Shown: positions 23,790-33,466, counted from the first letter of the stretch. The stretch is 64,000 bases of DNA from Nitrospirota bacterium (GCA_040755395.1 JBFMAX010000004.1:186001-250000); one strand, 5' to 3'. The notes: generated by a model not told the origin, from the letters alone. Numbers and translations are program-made.

Positions 23790-24263
23790 ATGCCGGAGAC
23801 AAAACAGTATTGGCTGATGAAGTCGGAGCCCGACGCGTTTTCCATCGACGATCTGCGGAACGCGCCCCGGCGAACCACCTGCTGGGACGGGGTCCGTAAC
23901 TACCAGGCCCGCAACTACATGCGCGCCATGAAGGTCGGAGACCAGGTGCTGTTCTATCACAGCAACGCCGATCCGCCGGCGATCGTGGGGATCGCCGAGG
24001 TCGTCCGTACGGCCTATCCCGACCCCACGCAGTTCGACAAGAAAGACAAGCATTACGATCCGGCGAGCGATCCGGCCGATCCCCGGTGGGACATGGTGGA
24101 CATCCGCTTCGTCCGGAAGTTCCCGACGCCCCTTCCGCTCGATCTCCTGCGCAAGCAGCCGGGGTTGAAGGGCATGGAGTTGCTGCGGAAAGGCTCCCGG
24201 CTGTCCGTCCAGCCTGTCCGACCTTCGGAATGGGCGGTCATTTTGAAACTGGCCGGCGGATGA
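23790..24263 (+). CDS. EVE domain protein
   Basis: 157 residues, one EVE (PUA-like) domain: QYWLMKSEPDAFSIDDL, TCWDGVRNYQARNYMRAMKVGDQVLFYHSN and DPRWDMVDI. EVE proteins bind modified bases or nucleotides; some sit with restriction systems, but no restriction gene is nearby. ATG at 23790 with AGGAG seven bases upstream. The next gene begins 13 nt after its stop, suggesting an operon. Confidence 0.9.
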   Translation: MPETKQYWLMKSEPDAFSIDDLRNAPRRTTCWDGVRNYQARNYMRAMKVGDQVLFYHSNADPPAIVGIAEVVRTAYPDPTQFDKKDKHYDPASDPADPRWDMVDIRFVRKFPTPLPLDLLRKQPGLKGMELLRKGSRLSVQPVRPSEWAVILKLAGG

Positions 24264-24276
24264 GTCGTCGGTCGGA

Positions 24277-24954
24277 ATGGAGGCGACTGTGCTTCGGAAC
24301 CGTGAGGAAGCGGGCCGGCTCTTGGCGGATCGTCTGAGTTTTTATCGGGATGATCCCAGCGGGCTGGTGCTGGCGCTGCCCCGGGGAGGCGTCGTGGTCG
24401 GCGCGGTGATCGCCCGGAGCCTCCGACTTCCGCTCGATGTCATCATCGTCCGCAAGCTCGGGGCGCCCGGCTGTCCGGAGTATGCCCTCGGCGCGGTGTC
24501 GGAAACCGGCTCTCTCTTCATGAACGAGGAGGCGCTGGCCGAATTCCATCTTTCCGGTCGCGAACTGGATGCGCTGATCGCCTCTCAACGGAGCGAGATC
24601 GCGCGGCAGCAGGCCTTGTATCGGAAAGGCCGCCCGCTCCCCTCGTTGGACGGACGGGCGGTGATCTTGGTGGATGACGGGATCGCCACCGGCGCGACGT
24701 TTTCTGCGGCGGCCGCCGCAATCAAGTCGGCTCGGGCGGGACGACTGATCGCCGCCATTCCCGTCGGTCCCCAGGATTCGTTGGGGCGGATCAGCCGGCA
24801 GGTGGATGAACTGGTCGTCTTGGCCATGCCGGAGCCCTTTCACGCGGTCGGGCAGCACTACGTGGATTTCAGCCAAGTGGACGATGACGAGGTTCTCAGC
24901 GCGCTGATGCAAACTGCTGCCGCCCGTTCCGAGCCGGGCCCGGGCATCGCCTAG
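24277..24954 (+). CDS. Phosphoribosyltransferase-family protein
   Basis: 225 residues. PRTase core: LALPRGGVVVGAVIA, VRKLGAPG and the PRPP loop VILVDDGIATGAT near residue 130. Matches stand-alone PRT proteins, often annotated with no defined base. The substrate is not evident. Follows the EVE gene closely. Confidence 0.85.
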   Translation: MEATVLRNREEAGRLLADRLSFYRDDPSGLVLALPRGGVVVGAVIARSLRLPLDVIIVRKLGAPGCPEYALGAVSETGSLFMNEEALAEFHLSGRELDALIASQRSEIARQQALYRKGRPLPSLDGRAVILVDDGIATGATFSAAAAAIKSARAGRLIAAIPVGPQDSLGRISRQVDELVVLAMPEPFHAVGQHYVDFSQVDDDEVLSALMQTAAARSEPGPGIA

Positions 24955-24992
24955 TGTTGCTGCATCCCGCGTCTCACAAGTTCCAACGACCC

Positions 24993-25052
24993 GTCCCCAC
25001 CCTTCCCTCCCCCACCCTTCCCTCCCCCAACTTGAGGGAGGGTTAGGGAGGT
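24993..25052. repeat. C-rich/G-rich palindrome with partial duplication
   Basis: CCCACCCTTCCCTCC occurs twice, then a GGGAGGGTTAGGGAGG complement arm. Confidence 0.6.
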
Positions 25053-25076
25053 GGCGAGTTGGTTGTTCGCTATGAG

Positions 25077-25325
25077 CTAGGTTCTTGCTTTTCCGTTGTC
25101 CAAGTAGCGGTGCTGCCAATCGAGCCAGGCGTGACCGAGTTCGTGGGCCAGGATATAGCGGCGGCGCGTGACTGGCAGGCGTTTCCGAATATAAATGGTT
25201 CTGGTTTCATTATCCCACAGCCCATCCGCGTTCGGGTCACGGCGGTCCATCTCAGAATCCGGCACCTGCCGGACCGTGATGCGGTACCCGAACGGAAGGA
25301 CCACGCGGGTGGGTATGCGTAACAT
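25077..25325 (-). CDS. Small ImmA/IrrE-like zinc metalloprotease domain protein
   Basis: 82 residues from ATG 25325 with GGAG ten bases upstream; an upstream TTG is also open. LAHELGHAWLDW carries the HExxH zinc site at about residue 60. It lacks the N-terminal helices and DNA-binding partner typical of full ImmA proteins, so it may be a minimal peptidase or a degraded one. No regulator gene adjacent. Confidence 0.6.
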   Translation of the reverse strand: MLRIPTRVVLPFGYRITVRQVPDSEMDRRDPNADGLWDNETRTIYIRKRLPVTRRRYILAHELGHAWLDWQHRYLDNGKART

Positions 25326-25535
25326 TTCGTCGACACTCCAGCAGTACAATCCAAGTAAGTCCGATTTCGGCGCGAAGACCTATGGGGTTGATCGATGCTC
25401 AGAAGACAGACCCTGAGAAGTCAGTGACCACCGGATCGAGGCTCTAGCCTAACACAAATCAGTCCGGCGATTCTCGCGGTACAAAGCTAGGTATTTCAAA
25501 TACTTATGATGTCGATCGGATGAAACCGTGATCTC

Positions 25536-26228
25536 ATGGTGCAACTGAATCGCCCCTTAAAAGCGGTCCTGTTTGATTTCGACGGGGTCTTGGCGGACAC
25601 GGAGCCCCTCCATTTCCGGATGTTCCAACGGGTGCTTGCAGATTCCGGCCTGACGCTTACCGCACCGGACTATGCCGCCCGCTACCTCGGTTTGACCGAC
25701 GAGGCCTGTTTTGTCGCCGTGTATGCCGCACAGGGCCTGTCCGTTTCAGAAGAACTCCTTGCTCAACTGGTCAGGCGCAAGACCGAGCTCATGCAAGACG
25801 CCCTGCGCGCCGATCCCGGGATCATGCCCGGCGTGACCGAGTTTGCGCGGAAGCTCTCGGGTCGCTACCGGCTTGCAGTGGTGTCCGGCGCGCTGCGGGA
25901 GGAAATCCGGCTGTGCCTGGAACAGGCCGGATTACTGGAGGCGTTCGAGCATATTACCGCGGCTCAGGATGTGAAAAACGGGAAGCCTGCCCCCGAGCCC
26001 TACCTGCACGCCCTCCGCCGGCTCGCTCGGACGGCGCCGCTGATCGGGTCCGAGTGTTTCGCGATCGAGGATAGCCTGCACGGGATCCGCGCTGCCCGGG
26101 CGGCCGGCATGCGATGTCTCGCCGTCGCGACGACTTACGCCCCGCAAGACCTGCATGCCGCAGACGCCGTCGTCTCTTCCCTGGAAGCCTGCGAGTTCGC
26201 CTCGCTCGTGCGCCGTCTGTGGGGATGA
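25536..26228 (+). CDS. HAD-superfamily hydrolase, beta-phosphoglucomutase-like
   Basis: 230 residues. Motif I DFDGVLADTEPLHF, motif II VVSGAL, motif III KPAPEP (Lys in NGKPAPE) and motif IV AIEDSLHGIRAA. This is the phosphatase/phosphomutase subgroup with a cap inserted after motif I, active on small sugar phosphates or similar; the substrate is not given by sequence. Stand-alone gene preceding a promoter and the 26.4-31.6 kb operon. Confidence 0.87.
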   Translation: MVQLNRPLKAVLFDFDGVLADTEPLHFRMFQRVLADSGLTLTAPDYAARYLGLTDEACFVAVYAAQGLSVSEELLAQLVRRKTELMQDALRADPGIMPGVTEFARKLSGRYRLAVVSGALREEIRLCLEQAGLLEAFEHITAAQDVKNGKPAPEPYLHALRRLARTAPLIGSECFAIEDSLHGIRAARAAGMRCLAVATTYAPQDLHAADAVVSSLEACEFASLVRRLWG

Positions 26229-26306
26229 AGCGCCGCGGTCCGACCACTCGGCGACATCCCGCCGCCTCGGACTCGGAACCCCCTCGCGACACAGTCGGCG
26301 CGCGCG

Positions 26307-26335
26307 TTTACATGATTGTAGCGGAGCGTTAACAC
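26307..26335 (+). promoter_or_regulatory. Predicted sigma70 promoter of the 26.4-31.6 kb operon
   Basis: TTTACA (26307-26312), 17-nt spacer, TAACAC (26330-26335), 84 bp before the first start codon of the four-gene operon. Confidence 0.45.
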
Positions 26336-26418
26336 GCGCTTAACAAGGGCCGGGTACGCTGAAGATGGCCCGGAGGTGCGCCGGATATCGCCGGGCGCGG
26401 AGTCCAGGGCCGGGATTC

Positions 26419-28839
26419 ATGTCGCACTTCGGATCCAACATCGCGCTTTCGGGTTCGCGGAGCCTCGATCCTTCCGCATTGAGCGTCGATCCCCGGTGCC
26501 TGCTGAAGGCTCTGGCTGGCGGCACCCTGCCGTTCTCTCCCTCTGACATCACGGCCGGCTCTGAAAACGAGCTGCAAGCCGCGGTGGAGGGGGCGCAGGA
26601 CCGTATCGACTTCGCCATCACCCTGCAAGAGTCGAACTACTGGAAGAACGTGGCGAAGCGGGCCGCGGCCGGCGACAGTCCCAGGACGCTGCTGACGAAC
26701 CTGGAGCGGTATCTCCGGGAGAATGCCCGTGCGGTCTGGGAAAATTCCTGGGTGCGGTTTCCACTCCGCGTCCTGAATCCGTTCGCCCTTCGGGTTTTGC
26801 AGCGGGATTTGGTGGCCGACAAGAGCAATGCCTTCAGCCCGCTGCGAAGCGACGTGTCCGCCTTTCTCTTTTCCCGCGAGGGCGACGACTGGCTCAGGGT
26901 GCCGATCAGCTACCTGCTCCGGCTGGCGTTGGCGCAGGCGATCGCGGATCAGCCGGCGTGGCCTCCGGCGGTCGCCGACATCGGCCGGCGGTGCATGGAT
27001 CATTTTCTCAACGACAACAGCTCGCCGGAGACCTACTCCTTCTACGTTGTGCCGCTGTCTCCCGAGACCGGCATGGGATGCGCCGTCGCCCGCGAAACCG
27101 CAAAGCGGTACCTGTTGACCCAGCTCCTCGTCCTGTATGCGAACGAGCGATTCGGACTCGCGCGATCGGGGCAGCGGGCTCGGGTGTATTTCGCGCCGCA
27201 TCCGCCCGTCCGGCAGAAGGAGCTGAACGCGCTCATCCCCGATGCGTTCTATCGCGAGCTGTTCATGAATCCCTGCCTGTTCGGATGGGATCGGGGCGAA
27301 GACAAACGCCGGTACATGCACCTGTGCCATCAGGTCCTGTCGCGCAGCCAGCTCAACGCGGTGATCAAGCTCAAGGACGCCGGCATCGTCACCCGCAACC
27401 TCGTGGTGCTGCCGAGCGCCTCGAACATCAGCCTCGCCAACAACGGCACCCATCTCAGTCTGGGAAGCCGCCTCCTCACCGAGGCGCTCGCGTCGGGCGC
27501 GTCGCCGTTCGACGCGTCGCACGAGAAATATCTCGGCGACCTGACGATCAAAATCGTGGAGCATTTCCTGCCCCTCTTCGTCGGGACCTACAGCGCGGCG
27601 CCGTATCGGTTGGATTTCTGGGATTGTCATCCGGAACGGGCGTTGGGCTTTCTTCCGCATGAACTGGACGGCGCGCACCTTCGGATGCTGTGGCGGCGAT
27701 GGAAGAAGAAAGCCGGGTTGACGGTTTTCGGCCGGCCGGTGACGCCGGTCGGCCCGCTGTGGCTGGATCGGGCGATCAGTCTGCTGTTCGGGCTCAGAGG
27801 CGATTTCGTGCCAGACTTCCGGCTGATCGATTATCTGGTCTCGCTGCTCAGCACCGACCAGAGCCCGGCGCTGGACGGCACGCCCGGCAACGAGCAGCGG
27901 CTCAAACGCGATTTGGCGCAACTGGGGATCTTCGACGAGTCCATGTCGCTGTATCTGCTCTATAAACTGCGCGCCCATGCGGTCATGGGCTTCTCGGGAT
28001 TCGAAGGGCGTCAGTACAGCCTGTTCGAGAGCCTGCGCGACGATCTGTCCGACGCGGCGAGCCTGCAGGCCCTGCTGACCGGGCTCGCCTTCCGATACAT
28101 CGCCGACGGAACGGTGAGCCACGAGGACATTCCCGATACGCCGTTCGTCGAGAGCGAGCGGCGACAATTCATCTTCGCGACGGCCATCGGCATCCCGACC
28201 TGCAACGTGCGGGAGGACACGGCGAATCGGTTCATGCTGCGGATTCTGTCGAACACCCGCAAGACCCGCGGCAGCCGCCGCTATGCCGGCTGTCTCCGAG
28301 TGCGGCTCGCCGACTACCGTCAGGCCCTGGTGGCGACCATCGAGGCAGACGCGCCGGACCTCGTTCGCGACTTCGGCTTGCAGGACGCCCTCGCCCGCCT
28401 GCGCGAGCGGTTGGCTGATCCCGAACGGGCGACCGTCGCCGGAAAGCTGACGTCGGGCATTCTCCGCGAAGCCGGCGTCGCCTCTCCGCTGCGGTTGCCC
28501 GGGCGCGAGTTCAACCTGGCCGCCGAACACTACTATCGCGGGACCCTCAAGATTCGCCATCTCAGGGAAGCGTTCGCAATCGTCGCAGACGATCTCCGGC
28601 GGATCGATGCGGCGGAGGAACCCTATCGCCGGGCGATCGCGAGCGTCATCGGGCCGCGCAGCGCGGCCGATTTTTTCGCGTCGGTCAAGGAGGCGCTGGT
28701 CGGGGAGGAGCTCGACGCCGACGGGCTTCGCCGATGCCTCGCCCTCGTCCTGTTGGTGATCCGGCGCGACATGGAAGAGGCCGGGACGCTCCGGCCCGGA
28801 TCGCGACATGCCGAACACGACCGAGCACCAGTACGTTGA
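26419..28839 (+). CDS. Large protein of unknown function, first gene of a lipid-enzyme-like operon
   Basis: About 806 residues from ATG 26419 (ATG 26365 also in frame but its extra residues look non-coding). Composition is that of a soluble mixed alpha/beta protein with no signal peptide or membrane segment. Recognisable only as conserved-looking blocks: NNGTHLSLGSRLLTEAL near 350, HPERALGFLPHELDGAHLRM near 415 and a positively charged stretch WRRWKKKAGL. I do not recognise the family. It overlaps the next gene (decarboxylase-like) by 32 nt, so its product likely works with it. A long opposite-strand ORF here was rejected on composition. Confidence 0.75.
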   Translation: MSHFGSNIALSGSRSLDPSALSVDPRCLLKALAGGTLPFSPSDITAGSENELQAAVEGAQDRIDFAITLQESNYWKNVAKRAAAGDSPRTLLTNLERYLRENARAVWENSWVRFPLRVLNPFALRVLQRDLVADKSNAFSPLRSDVSAFLFSREGDDWLRVPISYLLRLALAQAIADQPAWPPAVADIGRRCMDHFLNDNSSPETYSFYVVPLSPETGMGCAVARETAKRYLLTQLLVLYANERFGLARSGQRARVYFAPHPPVRQKELNALIPDAFYRELFMNPCLFGWDRGEDKRRYMHLCHQVLSRSQLNAVIKLKDAGIVTRNLVVLPSASNISLANNGTHLSLGSRLLTEALASGASPFDASHEKYLGDLTIKIVEHFLPLFVGTYSAAPYRLDFWDCHPERALGFLPHELDGAHLRMLWRRWKKKAGLTVFGRPVTPVGPLWLDRAISLLFGLRGDFVPDFRLIDYLVSLLSTDQSPALDGTPGNEQRLKRDLAQLGIFDESMSLYLLYKLRAHAVMGFSGFEGRQYSLFESLRDDLSDAASLQALLTGLAFRYIADGTVSHEDIPDTPFVESERRQFIFATAIGIPTCNVREDTANRFMLRILSNTRKTRGSRRYAGCLRVRLADYRQALVATIEADAPDLVRDFGLQDALARLRERLADPERATVAGKLTSGILREAGVASPLRLPGREFNLAAEHYYRGTLKIRHLREAFAIVADDLRRIDAAEEPYRRAIASVIGPRSAADFFASVKEALVGEELDADGLRRCLALVLLVIRRDMEEAGTLRPGSRHAEHDRAPVR

Positions 28840-29866
28840 TCGCGCGACCGCCCAAGTGCGGACCGAGCGGCTGTACGCGGATCGTCTGGTGCGTTGGCTG
28901 TACGCCCAGCCCTGGGAAGACGCCGCGTGGCTCTTCAGGGCGTTGACGTCGGCCAGGACATCGAGAGCGCTCGGCTTTTTCAATTACGATCTGCCGTTCG
29001 GCTCCGCGCGGTGGGGCGTAGAACGGTTCATCCGCTCGCTCGGGGTGGATTTGGCGGAATGCGTGGACCCTCCCGGGCGGCTCGACACGCCCAGGAAAGT
29101 GTTCCAGCGCAAGGTGCGGTACTGGGACGTGCGCCCGATGGAGGACGATCCGAGCGCCGTCGTCTCTCCGGCGGACGCCCGCGTGTTGGTCGGTTCGATG
29201 GAGGAACGCTCGGCGCTGTTCCTCAAAGGCAAGTTTTTCGAATTCGAGGAACTGCTGGGGTCCGATCGGGCCCGCTGGATACAGGCTTTCCGGAAGGGCG
29301 ACGTCGCCGTCTTCCGGCTCACGCCGGACAAGTATCATTACAACCATGCGCCTGTCGCCGGAACCGTCGCGGACTTCTACGCCGTCGCCGGACGCTACCA
29401 TTCCTGCAATCCGTCGCCCGTGGTGGCGCTCGCGACGCCGTATTCCAAGAACGCGCGGGTCGTGACGATCGTGGACAGCGACGTGCCCGGCGGCACCGGG
29501 GTCGGGCTGGTCGCGATGATCGAGATCGCGGCCCTCATGGTCGGGGTCATCGATCAGTGTTACAGCGACACCGGCTACGATCATCCGCGGCCCATGGCGA
29601 CGGGCCTGTTCTTGCGAAAAGGCCAACCCAAGAGTCTGTACCGTCCCGGGAGCTCGACGACCGTGCTCCTGTTTCAGCCCGGACGCGTCAGGTTCTGCGA
29701 CGACTTGATTCGGAACAGGTTCCGCCCCGGCGTCCGCAGCCGGTATTCGCAGGGATTCGGGCGGCCGCTGGTCGAGACGGATGTGAAAGTGCGCTCGACG
29801 ATCGCCCGCGCGCGCCGGAGCGCGTCGGCGGACATTCGAGCGGAGGCGTCGCGCGATGGCGAATGA
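28808..29866 (+). CDS. Phosphatidylserine decarboxylase-like enzyme (pyruvoyl type)
   Basis: 352 residues. Conserved PSD landmarks: SPADARVL (Asp of the triad) at about 118, KYHYNHAPVAGTVADFY (His) at about 177, DSDVPGGTGVGLVAMIEIAALMVG, and near the C-terminus RPGSSTTVLLFQPGRVRF. The GSS there replaces the usual LGST as the self-cleavage site that yields the pyruvoyl group. So the catalytic Asp-His-Ser set seems present and the protein probably decarboxylates a serine-headed or related lipid. The long N-terminus is unlike bacterial Psd. It overlaps both neighbours. Confidence 0.82.
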   Translation: MPNTTEHQYVDRATAQVRTERLYADRLVRWLYAQPWEDAAWLFRALTSARTSRALGFFNYDLPFGSARWGVERFIRSLGVDLAECVDPPGRLDTPRKVFQRKVRYWDVRPMEDDPSAVVSPADARVLVGSMEERSALFLKGKFFEFEELLGSDRARWIQAFRKGDVAVFRLTPDKYHYNHAPVAGTVADFYAVAGRYHSCNPSPVVALATPYSKNARVVTIVDSDVPGGTGVGLVAMIEIAALMVGVIDQCYSDTGYDHPRPMATGLFLRKGQPKSLYRPGSSTTVLLFQPGRVRFCDDLIRNRFRPGVRSRYSQGFGRPLVETDVKVRSTIARARRSASADIRAEASRDGE

Positions 29867-30908
29867 GATCGCTCTCCTGAGTCTGTTTTTCGTGTACACG
29901 CTCCTCTTCCGGTGGGCGTTTCGGACCCTGCCGCGGGAGGAGTGGCAGATTCTCGCGGCGATCCCCACGCAGAAGGGTCCCGACGGCCGGTGGGAGGGAC
30001 TCAACCTGACGTATTACGGCGTGTTGACCGCGAGCGCGGTCACGCTGGCGGTGGCCGTGCTGATCGTGCTGATGGGCGCGCTCGCGGTCCCGCTGATCGC
30101 CACGGCGAGTCTGGCGGCCCTCACGCTCGCGTTGTGCGTGCCCGCTGCGAAGCTCCTGGCGAGGCTGGTCGAAGACAGGCCGAACACCTTCACGATCGGA
30201 GGGGCGTCGTTTGTCGGGTTGCTCGCTGCGCCGTGGCTGATCCTGCTGACCAACGAGACGCTGGGAGAAGGGGCGGACGGCGCAATCCCGATGCTCCCGA
30301 CGCTGGCCGCGCTGGCGATCGCCTACGCCTTCGGAGAGGGGACCGGTCGGCTTGCCTGCATCAGCTTCGGCTGTTGCTACGGCAAGCCGTTGAGCGCCGC
30401 TCATCCGGCGTTGGCCGGGCTGTTTCGGATGCGCCACTTCGCCTTCGCCGGGCCGACAAAGAAAGCGGCGTATGAGGGAGGATTGGAATCGGCGCCCGTG
30501 ATTCCCGTTCAGGCCGTGACCGCCGTGATTTCTACGGGCGCCGGCCTGGTCGGCCTGTCGTTGTTTCTCCACGGCCGCATGCAGGCGGCGTTTTTGACCG
30601 CCTTGCTGATCACGCACGCATGGCGGGTGCTCTCCGAGCGGTTGAGAGCGGACCATCGGGGCGGCGGCGACCTGTCCGTCTATCAGGTGCTGGCCGCGCT
30701 CGGCTCACTTTACGGACTCGTCCTGAGCGTCTCGCCGACGGACGAACGGCCCGTGAGGCCGGACCTGCTCGCCGGGCTCGAAGCCCTGTGGAACCCCCTG
30801 GTCATCCTTTCGCTGCAGGCCGTGTGGGTCGCGATCTTTCTCTACACCGGGCGCAGTCAGGTGACGGCGTCCACGATTTCCCTCTCCGTCCTCAAGGATC
30901 GCGTGTGA
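29856..30908 (+). CDS. Lgt-like (prolipoprotein diacylglyceryl transferase-related) membrane protein
   Basis: 350 residues with about eight membrane segments. It aligns by eye with Lgt: LNLTYYGVL (Lgt's IRWYGL region), the GRLACISFGCCYGKP block (Lgt's signature with Arg), and RVLSERLRADHRGGG before LSVYQ. However, the segment matching Lgt's HGG loop reads IGGASFVGLLAA, with no His at the position important in E. coli Lgt. Thus a changed or different acyl/phosphatidyl transfer activity is likely. Its start overlaps the decarboxylase stop by 11 nt. Confidence 0.75.
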   Translation: MANEIALLSLFFVYTLLFRWAFRTLPREEWQILAAIPTQKGPDGRWEGLNLTYYGVLTASAVTLAVAVLIVLMGALAVPLIATASLAALTLALCVPAAKLLARLVEDRPNTFTIGGASFVGLLAAPWLILLTNETLGEGADGAIPMLPTLAALAIAYAFGEGTGRLACISFGCCYGKPLSAAHPALAGLFRMRHFAFAGPTKKAAYEGGLESAPVIPVQAVTAVISTGAGLVGLSLFLHGRMQAAFLTALLITHAWRVLSERLRADHRGGGDLSVYQVLAALGSLYGLVLSVSPTDERPVRPDLLAGLEALWNPLVILSLQAVWVAIFLYTGRSQVTASTISLSVLKDRV

Positions 30909-31648
30909 GGCGCCCGCGGCCTTCGGCATCGCGGTGGCCTGCGGCCCTCCTGCTGGGCCTGGCCGTGCTGTCGGCCGCGGGATCGGCGTCCGCGCAACGC
31001 GATGCGATTCCTTCGGATTACCCGCACTCGCTCATGCGCGACCTGGCCGCCCTGTTAGCGGCGCTGGATCGCGATCCCTCCGACGTCGGCCTCCTGACCC
31101 GCTTGGCCGATCTCTATCTCAACATCGCGGATGACTTGTACACGGACGCCCAAGACCGGCTGGCGGCGTACGAAGAAGGCGCCAGAACCGCCGAACGCGC
31201 GATCGAGCTCCGGGAGGCGAACGCGGACGCCCATTTTCTTTACGCCGCCGCCCTCGGCAGCGCGGCGCGGTTGCAAGGCCCGGCCTCGGCGGCGCTCGTC
31301 CTCCGGAACGTCAAACGTCACGTCGCACGGGCGATCGAGCTGCGGCCCGATCATGCGCCGGCGCTGCAGATGATGGGCGGGCTGCTGGCGGAGTTGCCCC
31401 GGTTTCTGGGAGGCGATCCGGAGGCGGCGGAGCGCTATCTCATGCGGGCCATCGCCGCGGACGGGGACTACACCAACGCGCGGATCCTTCTGGCCAAGCT
31501 CTATCTCAAGCAGGGGCGAGTCGACGCCGCCCGCCTGCAACTGCGCGCGGTCGTCGGCGCCGCGCGTCCGCATTATCCGTATGCCTGGGCGCGCAGGTTC
31601 AAGCCGGAGGCGGAGCGGCTCCTGAAGTCGCTGGACGAACGGGAGTGA
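30905..31648 (+). CDS. Exported TPR-repeat protein
   Basis: 247 residues. The GTG at 30905 overlaps the Lgt-like stop (GTGA). Signal peptide ends SASAQRD. Tandem TPR-like helices follow, including ADLYLNIADDLY, HARAIELRPDHAPALQMMGG and ELPRFLGGDPEAAERYLMRA, the last resembling TRAP-associated TatT and related periplasmic TPR proteins. It may bind the products or partners of the lipid enzymes upstream. Last gene of the four-gene operon. Confidence 0.75.
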   Translation: MRRPRPSASRWPAALLLGLAVLSAAGSASAQRDAIPSDYPHSLMRDLAALLAALDRDPSDVGLLTRLADLYLNIADDLYTDAQDRLAAYEEGARTAERAIELREANADAHFLYAAALGSAARLQGPASAALVLRNVKRHVARAIELRPDHAPALQMMGGLLAELPRFLGGDPEAAERYLMRAIAADGDYTNARILLAKLYLKQGRVDAARLQLRAVVGAARPHYPYAWARRFKPEAERLLKSLDERE

Positions 31649-31942
31649 ACGGCGGACCTGCGCCGCGCGCCCGGCGAAAGGTTTTACCGAAACTTCATCG
31701 CCCTGTGAGGAGTCTGCAATTCTCATCGGGCATCCTGTCGCCGGCAGGTAGGATCCTCACCTCAACCGGCACGCGCCGCGGAATCGACGCGTACGCCGGC
31801 TCTCTTCATTGACAGGATTCCGTAATCGGCGAACGTCGCCGGACGTTCGGGCACGGGTGTGCCCGCGAGGCGGCGGCTCCGCACAACTCTACGAGCAACC
31901 GTCACCTTCGCTGACGGCGTGCGATGATAGGAGGAACACGAG

Positions 31943-33454
31943 ATGAGGTTGAAGCAACGATCGGGACTCGTTCTTTCCCTGGGCATGCTCGGTCTCGCGG
32001 CCCTGCTCCCGTTGCAGCGCGTGCAGGCCGACGACGGCTTCGAGGGGCTCCAGGATTTCGGCCAGCAGGTGCAGCGATCGCTCGAACAGCGATCGTTCCT
32101 GCTCTTCGGGGTCCACAAGCCGTTGAAGGAATCGGCTCCGCCGACCACCGGCGACTATCGGATGCCGGACCAGAAGGCTCAGGACCAGATCGTCCTGGCC
32201 AAGAGCCTCAAGGCCGAGTACGTGACCCGGCAGGCGGCCCACAACGCCGACCAGTTTGCATTCTGGCCGTCGGACGAACAGCCGACCCATTTGCTTTTTT
32301 GCATCGAAGAATTCACGCCCCACAAGATCGGGGAATATCCCAGCGGCGTGCCCAAGTTGACCCCGGGTGTGCAGCGGATCCGCCTGAGCGACGGGGCCGT
32401 GGACACCATCTTGCGCGGGACTGCCGGTTGCGACGGCATTCGTCGCACGCCTTGGGGCACTATCCTGGCTACGGAAGAAGTGGATGACGGCGCCGCCTAT
32501 GAAATCATGGACCCGCTGGACGTGACGAACCTGACCGTGATCAATCGCGCGACGGGCGCCGTGATCGACGTCAACGGCGTGCCGTCCGCCAAGGTCGTGA
32601 AGCGGACAGCTCTGCCGACCTTGGCTTGGGAAGGCATCGGCATCCTGCCGAACGGCGTGGTGTACTTGGGCGACGAGGAGCGTCCCGGGTCCGCGGCGCC
32701 GGATTCAGACGGCGGCGCCATCTACAAATTCATCCCGGCAAATCCGCGGACGGAGAGCGGTCCGATTTCCGCGCTCGCGCAATCCCCGTTGGCTGCCGGT
32801 AACGTGTATGCGATGCAGGTGTCCTGTCGGACCGGCCGGCAGCAGTACGGCCAGGGGTGCGAAGTCGGACACGTGGCGTGGATTCCGGTGAGCGCCGCCG
32901 ATGCCCGCAGCGATGCCCACAAGGCGGGCGCGACGGGTTACTATCGGCCGGAGGATATGGAGCTGGATCCGCAGTATGAGGGGGAGGGCGTTCGGTTCTG
33001 TTGGGCTGCGACCGGAAGCGCCGGCAGCGGACAATACGCCGAAGTCGCCTGCGCGGTGGACCGCGCGCCGCTCACGGCCGACCCTCGCCAACAGACGGTC
33101 CTGGTCGAGCGCTTCATCGAAGGCGATCAGGACTTCAATCAATTCGACAATCTCGAGTTCCAGCCGAAGACAGGCAATCTCTACGTCATCGAGGACAATG
33201 ACAACGGCGATATTTTCGCGTGCTTGCCGGACGGCGACGACCGCGACATCAAGTCGGACGGCTGCGTTAAGATTCTCTCGGTCAAGGATTCATCCGCGGA
33301 GCCGACCGGGTTCAAGTTTGCGCTTGACGGAACCACGGCCTACCTGTCCATCCAGCATAGCAGCGACGGCAAGATGCCGAAGGTCGACGACTACCCGACC
33401 GACGACATCCTCAAAATCACCGGGTTCCAGATCCCGCCGCATTTCAGGCGCTAG
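31943..33454 (+). CDS. PhoX-like (DUF839) exported protein
   Basis: 503 residues with AGGAGG before the ATG at 31943. Signal peptide ends RVQADDG. The mature beta-propeller carries DUF839/PhoX-type blocks: ATEEV, AWEGIGILPNGVVYLGDEE, YRPEDMEL, NQFDNLEFQPKTGNLYVIEDNDNGD. PhoX proteins are Ca2+/Fe-dependent alkaline phosphatases; several putative metal acidic residues are present, but the TAT signal usual for PhoX is absent, so the role is uncertain. Confidence 0.78.
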   Translation: MRLKQRSGLVLSLGMLGLAALLPLQRVQADDGFEGLQDFGQQVQRSLEQRSFLLFGVHKPLKESAPPTTGDYRMPDQKAQDQIVLAKSLKAEYVTRQAAHNADQFAFWPSDEQPTHLLFCIEEFTPHKIGEYPSGVPKLTPGVQRIRLSDGAVDTILRGTAGCDGIRRTPWGTILATEEVDDGAAYEIMDPLDVTNLTVINRATGAVIDVNGVPSAKVVKRTALPTLAWEGIGILPNGVVYLGDEERPGSAAPDSDGGAIYKFIPANPRTESGPISALAQSPLAAGNVYAMQVSCRTGRQQYGQGCEVGHVAWIPVSAADARSDAHKAGATGYYRPEDMELDPQYEGEGVRFCWAATGSAGSGQYAEVACAVDRAPLTADPRQQTVLVERFIEGDQDFNQFDNLEFQPKTGNLYVIEDNDNGDIFACLPDGDDRDIKSDGCVKILSVKDSSAEPTGFKFALDGTTAYLSIQHSSDGKMPKVDDYPTDDILKITGFQIPPHFRR

Positions 33455-33466
33455 GGCAAACGGAAC

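Noticed and set aside
26329-28983. 884-codon open frame on the minus strand opposite the operon's first gene
   Set aside because: Arg/Gln/Glu/Gly-rich translation with no hydrophobic pattern; the plus frame has ordinary composition, and its neighbours overlap on the plus strand.
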